This document shows, piece by piece, positions 1-10,469 of a stretch of 64,000 nt of DNA (within the stretch, counting starts at the first letter, position 1; every line of letters starts with the position of its first letter). The notes under the pieces were generated by a model. The model searched no databases. It was not told where the DNA came from and was given only the letters and a program-made list of their open reading frames with translations. Source of the DNA: Dacryopinax spathularia (Eukaryota > Basidiomycota > Dacrymycetes > Dacrymycetales > Dacrymycetaceae); contig JBBPFI010000008.1 in assembly GCA_037974965.1 (NCBI GenBank), positions 1,488,001 to 1,552,000 of the forward strand, written 5' to 3'. The position numbers and the translations under genes are program-made.

Positions 1-2841
1 CACTGAAGAGACTTCGTTCTGAGTTGGTGCAAAGTGGGCCTGCTTTGTGAGTCGATCAACGACTACAAAGATAGCATCATAGCCCTGGGAGGGAGGCAGG
101 GAAGTGATCAGATCGGTGGTGACGCATTGCCAGCGCCTGGTAGGGATTCGGTTGGGCATGAGACTGCCAGCTGGTGCTTGGGGGTAGACTTTGGTTCGGT
201 TGCAGGCATGGCAGGTGGCGACATAGCGGCCTACGAAGCGACTGATGTTGGGCCACCAGTAATTCCGAGAGACCAGCTCAAGGGTTTTCCATCGTCCCGG
301 GTGGCCTGCAATGGGTGTATCATGGTGGAGTCGTACGATCTTGGTTCGCAGATGGTCGTTCTTGGGCACATAGACCTTTCCTCTGAAGAGGATAAGTCCT
401 GATTCTTCTGCCCATTCCGAGCCAATGAGGCGGTTGGTGGCTCCTTGCTTCAGCTCTGCAATCGCTTTGACGACTGCTTCATCTTGGTCCTTGCAGTTTC
501 GAATTTCACGAAGCAGGTCACGTTCAGATCCGTTGATGAGCGTGTGACCACGTTGGGCAGCGGCAATCTTGAACCATTGAGGGCGAAGCAAAATTTGGTC
601 TTGGTTGTCGCTCTCCCCCCTCTTATGGTCCGCTCGTCTCGAGAGGGCATCTGGTTTGCCACTCTGCTTTCCTGTCCGATGGATCAAGACAAAGTCGAAT
701 CGCGAGAGGAATAATGACCATCGTGCTTGTCGCCTGGTGAGTTTCTGAGCCGTGGTGAAGTACTTGAGGTTCTGATGGTCGGTGTAGATCTCGAATTGAT
801 GCTTGGCCCCCTCCAGGAAATGTCTCCATTCTTCCAGAGCACGAATGATGGCCAGGAGCTCCTTGTCGTGGATGTCATAATTGCGCTCCGTCGGTGAGAG
901 GCTCTTGGACATGAACGCAATGGGATGCCATTTGCCATCGTCCCCCAGCTGTGAGAGCTCAGCCCCCGTGGCATAGTCTGAGCTGTCCGCTTCAACCCGA
1001 AAAGGCCTGTCTTCATTTGGGAAGGCCAATACGGGGTGAGAGGTAATCGCACGCTTGAGGTGGTCAAAGGCCTCTTGCTGTTTCGGTCCCCAGACAAAGG
1101 TGGTCTCCTTCTTGGTGAGGTCGTGCAGTGGTCGTGCAATGGTGGAGAAGTCCCGGATGAAACGACGATAGAAGTTACAGAATCCAATGAATGATTGGAC
1201 TTCTGTGACATTCGTAGGGGTTGGCCACTTAGAAACGCCTTCCACCTTGACAGGATCCATAGCGACGGTGCCTCTTCCGATGATCAGGCCCAGATATTCA
1301 ATGGTCTCCTTGTGGAATTCGCACTTGGAGGGTCGAAGGTAGAGCTTGTGCTGTCGCAAGACTTCCAGCACGTCACGAACCGTCTGGCGATGTTCTTCTA
1401 GGGTTTCTGAAAAGATGAGGATGTCATCTAGGTAGACGACAATGCGTCCTGCATCAATCAGATCCCGGAAGATGTCGTTCATCATGGTCTGGAAGGTGCT
1501 TGGGCTGTTAGTGAGTCCGAAGAACATCACTAACGGCTCAAACAGGCCACGGTTGGTTCGAAAGGCTGCCTTCCATTCATCACCCTCCTTGATGCGGATG
1601 TTGTTGTATCCCCAGCGTATGTCCAGCTTGGTGAAGAATCGGGCATGGCGCAGCTGGTTGACCAGGTCGGAGATCAGCGGTATTGGGTACCGGTTCTTGA
1701 TGGTCATCTCATTGAGTTTCCGGTAGTCCTGTACGAGGCGCAGTCGGCCATCCTTCTTCTTGACAAAAAAGACAGGGGCCGCCATGGGTGATTTCGAGGG
1801 TCGGATGCGGCCAGTGGCCAAATTCTCTCGCAGGAACTCATCCAGTTCCTTTTGCTCATCCAGGGATAATGGGTAGACTCGGGAGCCCTTGGGTTCTGAG
1901 CCAGGCTTCAGCTCAATGGCATGGTCCCATGGACGGTGCTCGGGCAGTTCGTCAAAGGATTCCTTGGAGAAGACGTCGCGGTAGTCTTGATATTCGCGTG
2001 GGACCAGGGCTTCAAAACTTTCTTCTTCCTGGTGGTGCTTGGCCTCTTCTGCGGCCAGTCGGGTAGAGGCGGTTTCAGTGGCTCGAATAGCTTGGGCTAG
2101 AGGTGGCAGCCAGGCCACGAGGAGGCGATCACCCTTGGCCAGGTTTGGGAGCGAGGGCTCTGGGGCCTCTTCTGCTTCAGTCGTGTCCAGCGCGAAGACC
2201 GCCTGTGTAGAGGGAGTCAACGGACGCTGCTGAAGGGTGGTGCTGGCTCCGGCCTTGCATTGGGGTGGGCAACGAGACATGCTAACTTGTCCGGTAGCCC
2301 AGTTGATTTCAGGGTTATGGTGCCGCAGCCAGGTGTGCCCCACAATAACCGTATGGTGGCCCAGATTGGTGACCTGGAAGGTGGTACGTTCCGTATGTTC
2401 TTGGAACTTCATGATGAGGTCTACCTCTTCTCGAATGGAGCCACTCTCATTTAAGGTGCCGTCGATGTTGTAGATGGGTACTGCCCTGGGTAGGCGTCGT
2501 GTGGTGAGGTTGCGTAGCTTGACATATTCCGAGTCGATAAACATTCCCGTTGCTCCTGAATCGAGGAGTGCGGAGGTGGTGAAGTATTCACCTGAGTCCA
2601 ATGCACGTAGACCGAGGTGGAGTTCTGTGGATCGAGGGAGAGAGGCGGATCGGATGTAGATCTTGCGGGGTAGAGGTGAATCTCCTGCTGAGGAGGGTTT
2701 GGACACAGTAGCAGCCTGGCTCATGGGCATAATGGCATCATCATTATCAGGTGTATCGAATGAGGTGCCTATTGTGGGTTGAGCCAGTACTGCATAACGA
2801 TTGGTCGAACACAATGTGTCCTTCTTGGTCGACCGTTTCAA
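1..2841 (-). CDS. pol: pol polyprotein of chromovirus copy 1 (partial)
   Basis: Left-truncated by the window edge. In element order it holds the retropepsin-type aspartic protease (D-S-G-A-T motif), reverse transcriptase (Y-L-D-D motif), RNase H, the zinc-binding N-terminus of integrase and the start of the integrase core. It begins at the end of gag in a different frame with a few bases of overlap, a normal gag-pol layout in this family. The frame is the same as in the whole copy at 26967-30860. Confidence 0.9.
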   Translation of the reverse strand, partial: MKRSTKKDTLCSTNRYAVLAQPTIGTSFDTPDNDDAIMPMSQAATVSKPSSAGDSPLPRKIYIRSASLPRSTELHLGLRALDSGEYFTTSALLDSGATGMFIDSEYVKLRNLTTRRLPRAVPIYNIDGTLNESGSIREEVDLIMKFQEHTERTTFQVTNLGHHTVIVGHTWLRHHNPEINWATGQVSMSRCPPQCKAGASTTLQQRPLTPSTQAVFALDTTEAEEAPEPSLPNLAKGDRLLVAWLPPLAQAIRATETASTRLAAEEAKHHQEEESFEALVPREYQDYRDVFSKESFDELPEHRPWDHAIELKPGSEPKGSRVYPLSLDEQKELDEFLRENLATGRIRPSKSPMAAPVFFVKKKDGRLRLVQDYRKLNEMTIKNRYPIPLISDLVNQLRHARFFTKLDIRWGYNNIRIKEGDEWKAAFRTNRGLFEPLVMFFGLTNSPSTFQTMMNDIFRDLIDAGRIVVYLDDILIFSETLEEHRQTVRDVLEVLRQHKLYLRPSKCEFHKETIEYLGLIIGRGTVAMDPVKVEGVSKWPTPTNVTEVQSFIGFCNFYRRFIRDFSTIARPLHDLTKKETTFVWGPKQQEAFDHLKRAITSHPVLAFPNEDRPFRVEADSSDYATGAELSQLGDDGKWHPIAFMSKSLSPTERNYDIHDKELLAIIRALEEWRHFLEGAKHQFEIYTDHQNLKYFTTAQKLTRRQARWSLFLSRFDFVLIHRTGKQSGKPDALSRRADHKRGESDNQDQILLRPQWFKIAAAQRGHTLINGSERDLLREIRNCKDQDEAVVKAIAELKQGATNRLIGSEWAEESGLILFRGKVYVPKNDHLRTKIVRLHHDTPIAGHPGRWKTLELVSRNYWWPNISRFVGRYVATCHACNRTKVYPQAPAGSLMPNRIPTRRWQCVTTDLITSLPPSQGYDAIFVVVDRLTKQAHFAPTQNEVSSV

Positions 2842-3962
2842 AAATCCTCCTTGGTCGATTCATCCTCCTTGGGTGGCGCAGGAAGGGCCTTGTTCTGCAA
2901 GAGGATCTTGCCAATCTCTTCTCGCAGGATGGCCTTGACAGCCTCTGCATCAAGTGGTCCAGGCTCCATGGCATTGTCGGCTGCACGGATACGAGCCTGA
3001 CGAGGCTTGGGGCAGTTACGGCTGATGTGTCCTGGTTGGCCACAATTGTAGCAGGTGATCCTGCGACTAGTGCGACGGTTGGAGTCGATGTCCATGGGCT
3101 CTCCAGGGTGCAGAGGAGGGCTGGCTGGACGTGGTGGTGGCGCAGGTCGAGGTGTAGGGGAGTTCAGGTTGAAAGGGCGGTTGAAGGTACGAGTGAACCG
3201 CGCGGGTTGGCCAGTAACCGGTTTACGAGCATCCAGCTTGCGCTGCTGGTGGTCGAAACGAAGGGCATACTTGTACCACCCATCCAGAGTTGTAGGCATT
3301 TCGGGCAGTGCATATATCTTGCTGGCCAAGGTGCGGTTGAGGCCACGCTCGAACCTTTCGATATGAGCGACATCGTTGTAGCCAGTGCATGGGACCAGTT
3401 CTTGAAAGGCAGCGATGTACTCATCAGCTGTCTTGGTCCCTTGGCTGAGATGCTCCATGCGAAAGCGTGCAGAGCCTTCCGGGTCGGGGTCGACAAAGGC
3501 TTTGTCAAAGGCGTCCTTGAAGGCCTCCCAGGTGGTGTAGACAAGCGTCTCTGGGTGATCAGGGTTGGGATCCAGGTTGTACATGGCTACCCGATCTGCC
3601 CAAGTGCCTGCCGTGCCTCCCCTCATGTAGGAGAGTGCAAAGATGATGCGCTCCCGTGGGGTTGCAAATTCCGATGGGCGCGCATGGAAGTACAGGTGCA
3701 GCTGGCGTAGGAAGGTGGCTGCCTTGGCACGATTGCCATCGAAGACGTCTGGGGTTGCCACACGAGGTTCCCGAGTGGTCGTTGGGTTGCCTTCCAGCTG
3801 GGCAATGCGTGCCTGGAGTGCTTCCAGCGTTTCCGTAAGGGTTGACAGTTGTTGTGCCGGGTTAGGTGGAATGGTAGCGCTTGCTGCAAACGCTGGAGCG
3901 ACTGGGACAGTGCCCTGGGTCACCGCAGGATCAGCAGCAGCAGTGGGTGTAGGAGTCGTCAT
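2838..3962 (-). CDS. gag: gag of chromovirus copy 1
   Basis: About 374 residues from the first ATG in the frame. The middle part resembles a retrotransposon capsid domain, and a C-terminal CCHC zinc knuckle (C-Y-N-C-G-Q-P-G-H then N-C) marks the nucleocapsid part. The open frame also reaches back into the LTR, but without an ATG there, so the internal ATG is the better start. It matches the gag of the second copy. Confidence 0.9.
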   Translation of the reverse strand: MTTPTPTAAADPAVTQGTVPVAPAFAASATIPPNPAQQLSTLTETLEALQARIAQLEGNPTTTREPRVATPDVFDGNRAKAATFLRQLHLYFHARPSEFATPRERIIFALSYMRGGTAGTWADRVAMYNLDPNPDHPETLVYTTWEAFKDAFDKAFVDPDPEGSARFRMEHLSQGTKTADEYIAAFQELVPCTGYNDVAHIERFERGLNRTLASKIYALPEMPTTLDGWYKYALRFDHQQRKLDARKPVTGQPARFTRTFNRPFNLNSPTPRPAPPPRPASPPLHPGEPMDIDSNRRTSRRITCYNCGQPGHISRNCPKPRQARIRAADNAMEPGPLDAEAVKAILREEIGKILLQNKALPAPPKEDESTKEDF

Positions 3963-4016
3963 GTGTGTTGGTGGTTGTCGAGTCGAGTCGAGTGGTGCAG
4001 TAGGGTTGTTGTCGAG

Positions 4017-4027
4017 AGATCCGGTCT
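4017..4027 (-). other. Putative self-primer binding site of copy 1
   Basis: An 11-base site two bases inside the LTR. Read in element orientation it is the exact reverse complement of an 11-base word in the LTR (4175-4185), about 35 bases past a TATA box (4213-4220), where the element RNA should begin. This is the layout of Tf1/sushi-type self-priming chromoviruses, not of a tRNA-primed element. Confidence 0.7.
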
Positions 4028-4029
4028 TC

Positions 4030-4744
4030 TGTGAGGGCACACCACAATAACAAGGCTACTGCGGGTGACAGAGAGACAGGATAGCGATTGGAGTAGAGTA
4101 GAGGGTGTAGAGGATAAGAGTAGAGTGGATAGTGAGATCGAGTGCCTAGGAGTTACAGTGGTGGAAATCCTCAGAGACCGGATCTGAGGAGCCTTAGGCC
4201 TTACAGGCCGTCTATTTATACCCTACAGTAACTGTGGCAGCGCCTGCCTAGAGAACCTACCGGCATAATCCAGAGGTGTGGCTACGCCCTATGGCGGAAG
4301 GTGCCGGCATATACTAGGACCGAGGCTGCGCTCGATGAATAAGCGTCACTTACTACGAGGCTGCGCTCCAGTATTCCGGAAGGTACCGGCGGCCCATGGA
4401 ATGCACCGGTGGTTGCCAGTTGCCGGTGACCCAGGTCCTTGGCATCGGCGGTGGTGGCAGGGTAACCCCGTGCTATGGCGGCGGTAAGGCAGAGAAGCCA
4501 ATGATCGGTGGCCACAATGGCACAAGCGGCCACAAGGGCATGGGTGGCATCAGGGGTTGAAACGGAGTGTGCGGCACGTCATTATGCCGACCATGCTTCT
4601 TGGTTCCTGAGCGGCACCGGGGATAGTGCTAACCCCGATAGATCGGTGGAGATAGCCAGGGAGTCCGATGACCAGGTGTTCGGGAAGGCATGGAAGCAAG
4701 GAAGGGGCTAGGCTCCAAGGCCGAAAAAGGTACGTCCCCTGACA
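4030..4744 (-). repeat. LTR of chromovirus copy 1 (715 bp)
   Basis: In element orientation it starts TGTCAGGGG and ends CCTCACA, so it has TG...CA ends. The length, 715 bp, equals that of both LTRs of the second copy, and no sequence difference was seen. A TATA box (TATAAATA, minus strand, 4213-4220) is present. Confidence 0.95.
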
Positions 4745-4971
4745 ATGCCAAGCGTCTGAGGAATACGGTCTCCGCGCGTCGTGGCCGTGCGCGCAAGCTG
4801 GAGGAACTCGAAGCGCTGCAGAATCAAGTGGCCGGGCTGAATGCCCAGGTGCAGCGCATGGAGGCGGAAAAGAGCCAGCTTCAGCAGGACGTGGCCGTCA
4901 CTCAGGCGGCCATCGTTGCACAGCGTCAGCGCAATGCAGAGGAGAGGAAGGCGCTTGAGGAGAGCGAGTGA
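4745..4971 (+). pseudogene. C-terminal piece of a bZIP transcription factor cut by the LTR
   Basis: About 75 codons remain. The frame starts at the LTR junction with a basic region (K-R-L-R-N-T-V-S-A-R-R-G-R-A-R-K) and continues into a leucine-zipper coil of roughly five heptads, ending in Glu-rich residues and a TGA at 4969-4971. bZIP proteins of the Gcn4/Cpc1 type bind DNA as dimers through exactly these two parts. The N-terminal part must lie on the far side of the retroelement, outside the window, so I infer that the insertion split the gene within its DNA-binding region. An open frame that starts in the LTR runs into the fragment, but that is probably chance. Confidence 0.75.
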
Positions 4972-5783
4972 AGTCGGGAATCATCGATTAGCGCACAACC
5001 TGTGGGCCAGCTGTCCAGCATTTCCCATGATGCTGTGCGCGGCAAAGGGTTAGGCAGCAATTAGGAAGTATCGGACGTAAAAGTAGTGTTCTCTTCTCTC
5101 ATTCTGTTTTTAGCAGCTCCCGGCATCTATCTATGTAATAAGTGGTGAACTTTAGACAATGGTGGAATGTTGATATTATTGATGGAGTGTGGACAGGAAC
5201 GGCGGGAGTCACGTCAGTATTCATAGGGGTTGACGACGTCACAGGAACAGGGGCAAGTGGCTGTGTTGCGGGAAGGTTGACATGTGTCGACGTTCTGAGT
5301 CGCGACTCTTCGCGCATTCTTGTTGGCGACGATCGCAACTCAGCAACACGGCCTGATGTGATTTTTCAAGACCGCGACCTTCTCCTCTTTGCAACACCTG
5401 GGATAAGCCAGCGAAATCGCATGCTATTTGCATCTGCTGGTCTATTGGATGACCATGGCGTGTCAGACTGGTACTTTGCCGTGCGCGGCGAAGTAACCAA
5501 CAGACGCGCTACTCGCGACAAGCCACCTTCTCCATAGCCGACGACGCGTCGGCACTGAGTTTACATATCCTGCCAAACGGCGTTCTACTCAACTTGCTGC
5601 TGTCATGCAGCAACCTATGCGTTCCCTCTCGCCAGAGCTAGAGCTATGGCGAGGTCAGCATTTCGTATAAAAGCCCGTTTTGTTTGTTTGTTTGGATGCC
5701 ACGACTTCCGACCTGCGGCACCCTGCACCCCGCTTCGGCGACATTGTTTTGCTCTGAGGTAACTAATTCCGACTAACTTCGCC
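4972..5783. other. Gene-free stretch between bZIP remnant and WSC gene
   Basis: 3' side of the bZIP remnant and upstream region of the WSC gene. Short open frames exist on both strands but have no protein-like composition or splice pattern. A TATA-like TATAAAA at 5665-5671 lies about 115 bases before the WSC start codon and could serve that gene. Confidence 0.5.
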
Positions 5784-7978
5784 ATGCTGTCGCTCCTTCC
5801 GTCTCTCGCTCTCTTGTCTCTGGCCGTCGCTCCTTCCTTAGCTCTGGACACCGGTGCGCACGCTCGTTCTCTCGTTGCAAGGTTCGTTCCAGTCCCCCTA
5901 TCACGTGCATTCCGGTCTGAATTATGATGCAGGCAATCTACTAACTACCTCGGCTGCGCGCCCATCGGGGCCGTTCTTCCCGGTGCCGTCTCCAGTACCC
6001 GTAAACGCCAATCGGACGTTTCGACATGTATCACGACCTGCACGGACGGCGGCTACCAATACTCAGCAACTGCTAATGGCGGGTTGACCTGCGTTTGCAG
6101 CAACACCCTGGATGCCACGCAAATCGTTCCTCCTGATGTGAACGGTAACTGCCCGTCCGGCGATGCCCAGATCACCGATAAGTGAGTTACCCTTATTCTG
6201 GTGCCTGTTCCAAACTTATGATTTTCAGCGGCATCCTCGGCAACCCTAGCGCGTCGCTCTCACTGGGCAACACCGCCAGCGCCACCCTCCCCGGAAGCCC
6301 CATCTCGACCACCGCTGCGCCTTCGTCCACCGGCACCGGTTCCGGCGGCGACATTTTCTCGACCCTCGACTCCGTCCTGAGCTCCGTCAGCACGGCGCTG
6401 GTGGGCACCGGCCCTGTTCCCACATCGGGCCCAGTCGCATCCGCGCTCTCCTCCATCGACTCTGTCGTCAGCTCCATCAGTACTGCAGCTGTTGGTGCAG
6501 GCTCCACTCCTGGCGCTGGAAGTGGTTCCGGTGGTTCCGGCAGCTCAGGCAGCGGCTTGCTCGGCGGCCTCCTTGGTGGTCTGTTGGGCGGCCAGCCTAT
6601 CATCGGCGATGGCGGTATCGTCCCCATCCCTGCGCCGATCACGGTCGACGTTGCCGGCATTCCGGTCCTCAGCAACGTCGAGACGTCTACCGCTGCTGGT
6701 GCTTCGCCGACCGGCACCTCCGGCTCGGGTTCCGGCACTGGCTCAGGCTCAGGCTCGGGTTCGGGCAGCGGCTCCGGCAGCGGCTCCGGTGGCCTGCTTG
6801 GCGGTCTTCTTGGCGGTCTTCTTGGCGGTCAACCTATCATCGGCGACGGCGGCATCGTTCCCATCCCCGCACCAATCACGGTCGATGTCGCCGGTATCCC
6901 AGTTCTCAGCAACGTCGAGACCTCGACTGCCGCTGTCTCTGCTCCTACCAGCGGGTCTGGCTCCGGCTCCGGTTCTGGCTCTGCTGCGGCCTCCTCCAGC
7001 GCTCCTGCACCTACCGGCACCAGCGGATCGGGCAGCTCTGGCTCTGGCTCCGGCTCCGGTTCAGGTGGTCTTCTCGGTGGCCTTCTCGGTGGCCTTCTGG
7101 GTGGTCAGCCGATTGTCGGTCAAGGCGGTGTCGTCCCCATCCCCGCACCAATCACCGTTGCAGTTGGTGGCATCCCAGTCCTGAGCAACGTCGCTTCTTC
7201 CACCGCTTCTGGTGCTGCCCCAACTGGCAGCTCTGGTGCTGGTACGGGCTCTGGGTCCGGTTCTGGCTCTGGCAGCGGCTCAGGTGCTGCTTCCGGTGCT
7301 AGCCCTACTGCCACCTCCGGCTCCGGTTCTGGCTCAGGCTCAGGCAGCATCCCCATCATCGGTGCTGGCGGTATTATCCCCATTCCTCTTCCTGTCACCG
7401 TGAACGTCGCTGGCATCCCCGTCATCGGCAGTGCCGGTGGCGCGTCCGCTCCTGCCGCAACCGTCGGCGTTTCCGCTTCAGTCGGTCTCGATACTTCCGC
7501 CGGCGCATCCGCCTCCGCTTCCCCAACCTCCAGCTCCGCCTCTGCCGCTTCTCCTACCGCCTCCCTGACCCCGGTATTCGCCAACTACGCCCCTCTCGGC
7601 TGCTACACCGAACCTGCAGACGGCACCTCCCACGCCCTGACCAACTACACGACCGGCGGGCACAGCGACATGACCGTCGAGCTCTGCATCTACACCTGCT
7701 CGGTACACGGCCTCCCCCTCGCTGGCGTAGAGTCCGGCAACACCTGCTACTGCGCCGACGGCACATACTACGGCGGCCACCCCGACCCGATTGGGCCGTG
7801 CAACATCCCCTGCGCGGGCAACTCGAGCGAGACGTGCGGCGGTAATCGGGTGTTCAACCTTTATGGAGAGGCTACGTTCTTGAATACGTTCTTTGAGAGG
7901 GTGCCGGAGGCAAGGTACGCCATCTCGGGCAGGGCGTGGCCGAGGTACGCGAGGAGGTTCCTCCGGGGGTCGTACTAG
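5784..7978 (+). CDS. Secreted protein with two WSC domains and a Gly/Ser repeat linker
   Basis: Three exons (5784-5881, 5933-6181, 6229-7978; introns of 51 and 47 nt) give 698 residues. Residues 1-20 are a classic signal peptide (M-L-S-L-L-P-S-L-A-L-L). The first WSC-like Cys-rich domain lies at about residues 35-115 (Y-L-G-C-A-P ... C-V-C-S-N) and the second at about 565-655 (Y-A-P-L-G-C-Y-T ... T-C-G-G). WSC domains bind carbohydrate and occur in cell-wall sensors and secreted wall proteins. Between them lies a long Gly/Ser-rich linker with three copies of a hydrophobic repeat (L-L-G-G-L-L-G-G-L-L-G-G then P-I-P-A-P-I-T-V) and a shorter fourth. No membrane helix or GPI signal is evident at the C-terminus, so a secreted wall-associated protein is more likely than a Wsc1-type sensor. 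Confidence 0.88.
6557..7440 (+). repeat. In-frame repeats inside the WSC gene
   Basis: Three long units begin at 6557, 6794 and 7080, each coding L-L-G-G-type triplets followed by Q-P-I-(I/V)-G and P-I-P-A-P-I-T-V and then G-I-P-V-L-S-N-V. A fourth, degenerate unit covers about 7348-7440. Spacers are Ser-Gly dipeptide runs. Spacing of 237 and 286 bp shows that unit plus spacer was duplicated and the spacers then changed length. Confidence 0.85.
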
Positions 7979-8561
7979 GCGTACCCACCGAACGCCAGTC
8001 CCCATCCTACATGCACAGCTTATAGCGCGGACATATTATTCCTACTTACAGGGCATGCTCACGGACACTTCATACACATCGATAAAAGCTAATATACATG
8101 TATCCATATGCTCCCTCTACCTTCGCACAACCTTCGCACAACCTTCGCACAAACCGAGAACAATTGAATACACCCGGGTCAGCACACGTGACCATACAGT
8201 ATAGTACCCCGCATTTTACCCCGCACCGCAAGCCCGAGACCCTTCCTTGATGCGGCACGCGACCCAAGTGTCTGGCATGACACCTGACCCTCCTCTGGGG
8301 GCGTCGTTAGGCTTCCTCAGTTGGGGAGGAGCTGGTCTGGGTTGGAATGAGGACGAGTGGGGCTGGCTGAGCTGGCGTTGGCTCGAGCGCCAGTCGACCT
8401 TCACATTGTCGATCATCTACCATCCTCCTCTCTTGCTTGACACGCACGTAGCTTGGTATTGACTACTTGAGTGGCAAGAATGGCAGCAGCGGTACAGCGT
8501 CCTCCTGCCGGTTCGTCCCTCCCCAACTTCTTCCTCCAAGCTCAGACTGACCTCGGGTGGG
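7979..8561. other. Gene-free stretch with an 11-bp triplicate
   Basis: 3' flank of the WSC gene and upstream region of the next gene. It holds three perfect head-to-tail copies of CCTTCGCACAA at 8120-8152. Nothing else was recognised. Confidence 0.6.
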
Positions 8562-8956
8562 ATGACAGTCAAAGTAGGCGGCCGTCGGCTTTCCCTGTCG
8601 TCGAGGCCTAAGCCTGCTCATCCCCCGTATGCTCTCTTGGCTATGCTGCCAGTCGACATTGCTGATCGTCGAACAGTCCCGCACCGGCAGCAGCAGCAGC
8701 AGACGAGGCCGAGAAACCTGACTACCCGCGGCCGGACCATTCTCCCACCGACGAACAACGCAAAGACCAACAGAACCAAAAAGAAAAGGAGAAGAAAGAA
8801 AAGGAGAAACAGCGCCGTAAATCCTTCAGCGAGCACGACCTTCGCGCTCGGGAGAGGGAGAGGGAAGGGAGGGACGACGCGACGAGGCGGGCGAGGAAGG
8901 AGGTTGGGGGAGGGGGGAGGATTGGCCAGCCTGCGGGGAAGGGGTTTGGGGCTTGA
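8562..8956 (+). CDS. Small charged hypothetical protein
   Basis: Two exons (8562-8626, 8677-8956) with a 50-nt intron (GTATGC ... GCTGAT branch ... ACAG) give 114 residues. The N-terminus is basic and Pro/Ala-rich. From about residue 50 the protein is a Lys/Glu/Arg-rich segment with an alternating K-E-K-E-K-K-E pattern that should form one charged helix, then R-E-R-E-R-E repeats and a Gly-rich tail. The family is not recognised. The intron is what rescues this model: the frames on either side join only with it. No in-frame ATG lies upstream before a stop. Another frame stays open through part of the same stretch but reads as low-complexity sequence. Confidence 0.6.
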
Positions 8957-10469
8957 ATATGGTCGTCGAATGCCTGGAGGGGGCGTTTGGCTGAACGAGT
9001 GCGAGATAGTGAGGGAGGAGAGGCTTGTTGACCATTGGGTGAAGGCGATATGAAGCAGGTGTACGATATGTAAGACTATGCATGCTACGATCAAGAACTA
9101 TGTATATAAATACACGATGGCGAGCTTCATCCCGTGTTGTGTTGTTCTGTACCTGGGAGCTGTCGATCCTACAAGCGGTCTGTTCCGTCAGCATCAGCAG
9201 TGCTGGTTCGTCAATGCGAAGGTCAGACTTGCCGAAGATCTTTATTCTCCTTGAGCTGCAGTCCTTAGAGTCTGTGTTCGCGTTGTGACTCCCCTAGTAC
9301 CTCCAAGCCGTGGGACTCCACGAAAAGAGGCTTTACTGGTGGGTACGCTGAATTATTTCATCGATGCTGTCCAGCGAGCTAGCTAGGAGCATATTAGACG
9401 TTCAAAGCGAATAGTCGTCCGGATGCTTGCCAGATGCCCCGGACGTCCGCAGTATACTGTGTACTTCATACTGACCTGACAAAAAAAGCCCCTAATGTAC
9501 AGATACGCTTCGATTCAAACCCCTTTTGCTTACACAGTTGTCCACATTGCCCATACATCTATATTGCATGCAGGGAGTGATGTGTGTGGGCGTCGTCTTT
9601 TGTATTTATGACCATAATCGTCGGAGGTCGTAAATACCGATATTCGCCCGATGTTGAATATCCTATTGAGAGTCGTACAACTGCGCATATATTAATATAG
9701 AGTCAGTAGAAGACTTTCTCAGTGAGCTTGGGAGTATAATTCTCTAGCCAAATAAAATGATTCGGGCCATTGTATTGTGCTCGCGGCGCTGTACACACCG
9801 TTGTTGAACGGTTGCCAACAACGGCCTTCAAAGCCTCAGCATGCCGGACGAGCCTCACAGAACGCTCCGGAATCGTCTCGTAATCGATCGCATCCAGAGC
9901 TCCCGATCGTCCCGATGAAAACGACCTCAACCAATCGGAGGGTCGTTCGGAGCTTACGCAAAAAGAGGTTCATTACGTCCTGCGAGCTTGAGCTGACCAA
10001 GCGATGTGTCATTACCTTTTAGTCAGGAATTCCCATCAGGGTCCGTTTCTGCCTTCGCGTCATCGACGTCTTTGTGAGGTGGCCACTTTTCCGGCTGCTT
10101 GTTGTGCCTCCCTCCCGCCTGCAACCAGCGAAGTCTTCCGCAGCGATCTGATATCTCCCCTTCCTAGATGCGGTAAGATGCGGGAGAATTGGTGGCGGCG
10201 ACACACGAGCGAGCCCAGAAGGCGCAGGATGTCAGAGACGCTGACGCACCGATCGAGCTGCTTAACTCAGCCCGCCTGTCCCGATATGGCACTCTATACT
10301 CGCGCTCGCATCCGTTTCCCTCTCTGAGCGCGTTGCTAGAACTATCTTTACGCGCTCTGCTAAGACGAGAAATGCGGTTGACCGCTCTTTCCCCCGTCAG
10401 CTTGTTCCTCCGAGGCGTCGTCTGCCACTTGCGCTGCGCTGCACTCCACCCGCCTACCGTATCTATAAA
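8957..10469. other. Gene-free stretch
   Basis: About 1.5 kb. No convincing gene, tRNA or repeat seen. A TATAAAA at 10463-10469 directly touches the first ATG of the nitroreductase gene (see that entry). Confidence 0.5.
10463..10469 (+). promoter_or_regulatory. TATA-like box abutting the nitroreductase 5' ATG
   Basis: TATAAAA ends one base before the upstream ATG at 10470. If this is the working TATA box, transcription should begin about 30 bases downstream, after that ATG, so the next in-frame ATG (10596) would be used. Confidence 0.4.

Larger units (their letters stand above)
1..4744 (-). mobile_element. Ty3/Gypsy chromovirus, copy 1 (right part only)
   Basis: Right-hand part of a minus-strand LTR retrotransposon. 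It carries most of pol, all of gag and the 5' LTR (element orientation). The rest lies left of the window. Bases 1-4744 match 28020-32763 of the second copy at a constant offset of 28019, and I saw no difference in the stretches compared. The visible part looks whole, with no breaks seen, so insertion is recent. It sits at the start of a bZIP coding fragment (4745-4971). Confidence 0.95.

Noticed and set aside
2751-3710. A 319-codon plus-strand frame (and its copy at 30770-31729)
   Set aside because: It lies antisense to gag, and its Trp/Cys/Arg-rich composition is that of a shadow frame.
4690-4971. A plus-strand reading frame that starts in the LTR and runs through the bZIP remnant
   Set aside because: The LTR part has random composition. 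The frame match is most easily explained by chance, so only the part after 4744 is annotated as host sequence.
8618-9094. A minus-strand frame of 158 codons opposite the small charged protein gene
   Set aside because: Low-complexity Phe/Leu/Pro runs come from the purine-rich coding strand; the plus-strand two-exon model explains the sequence better.
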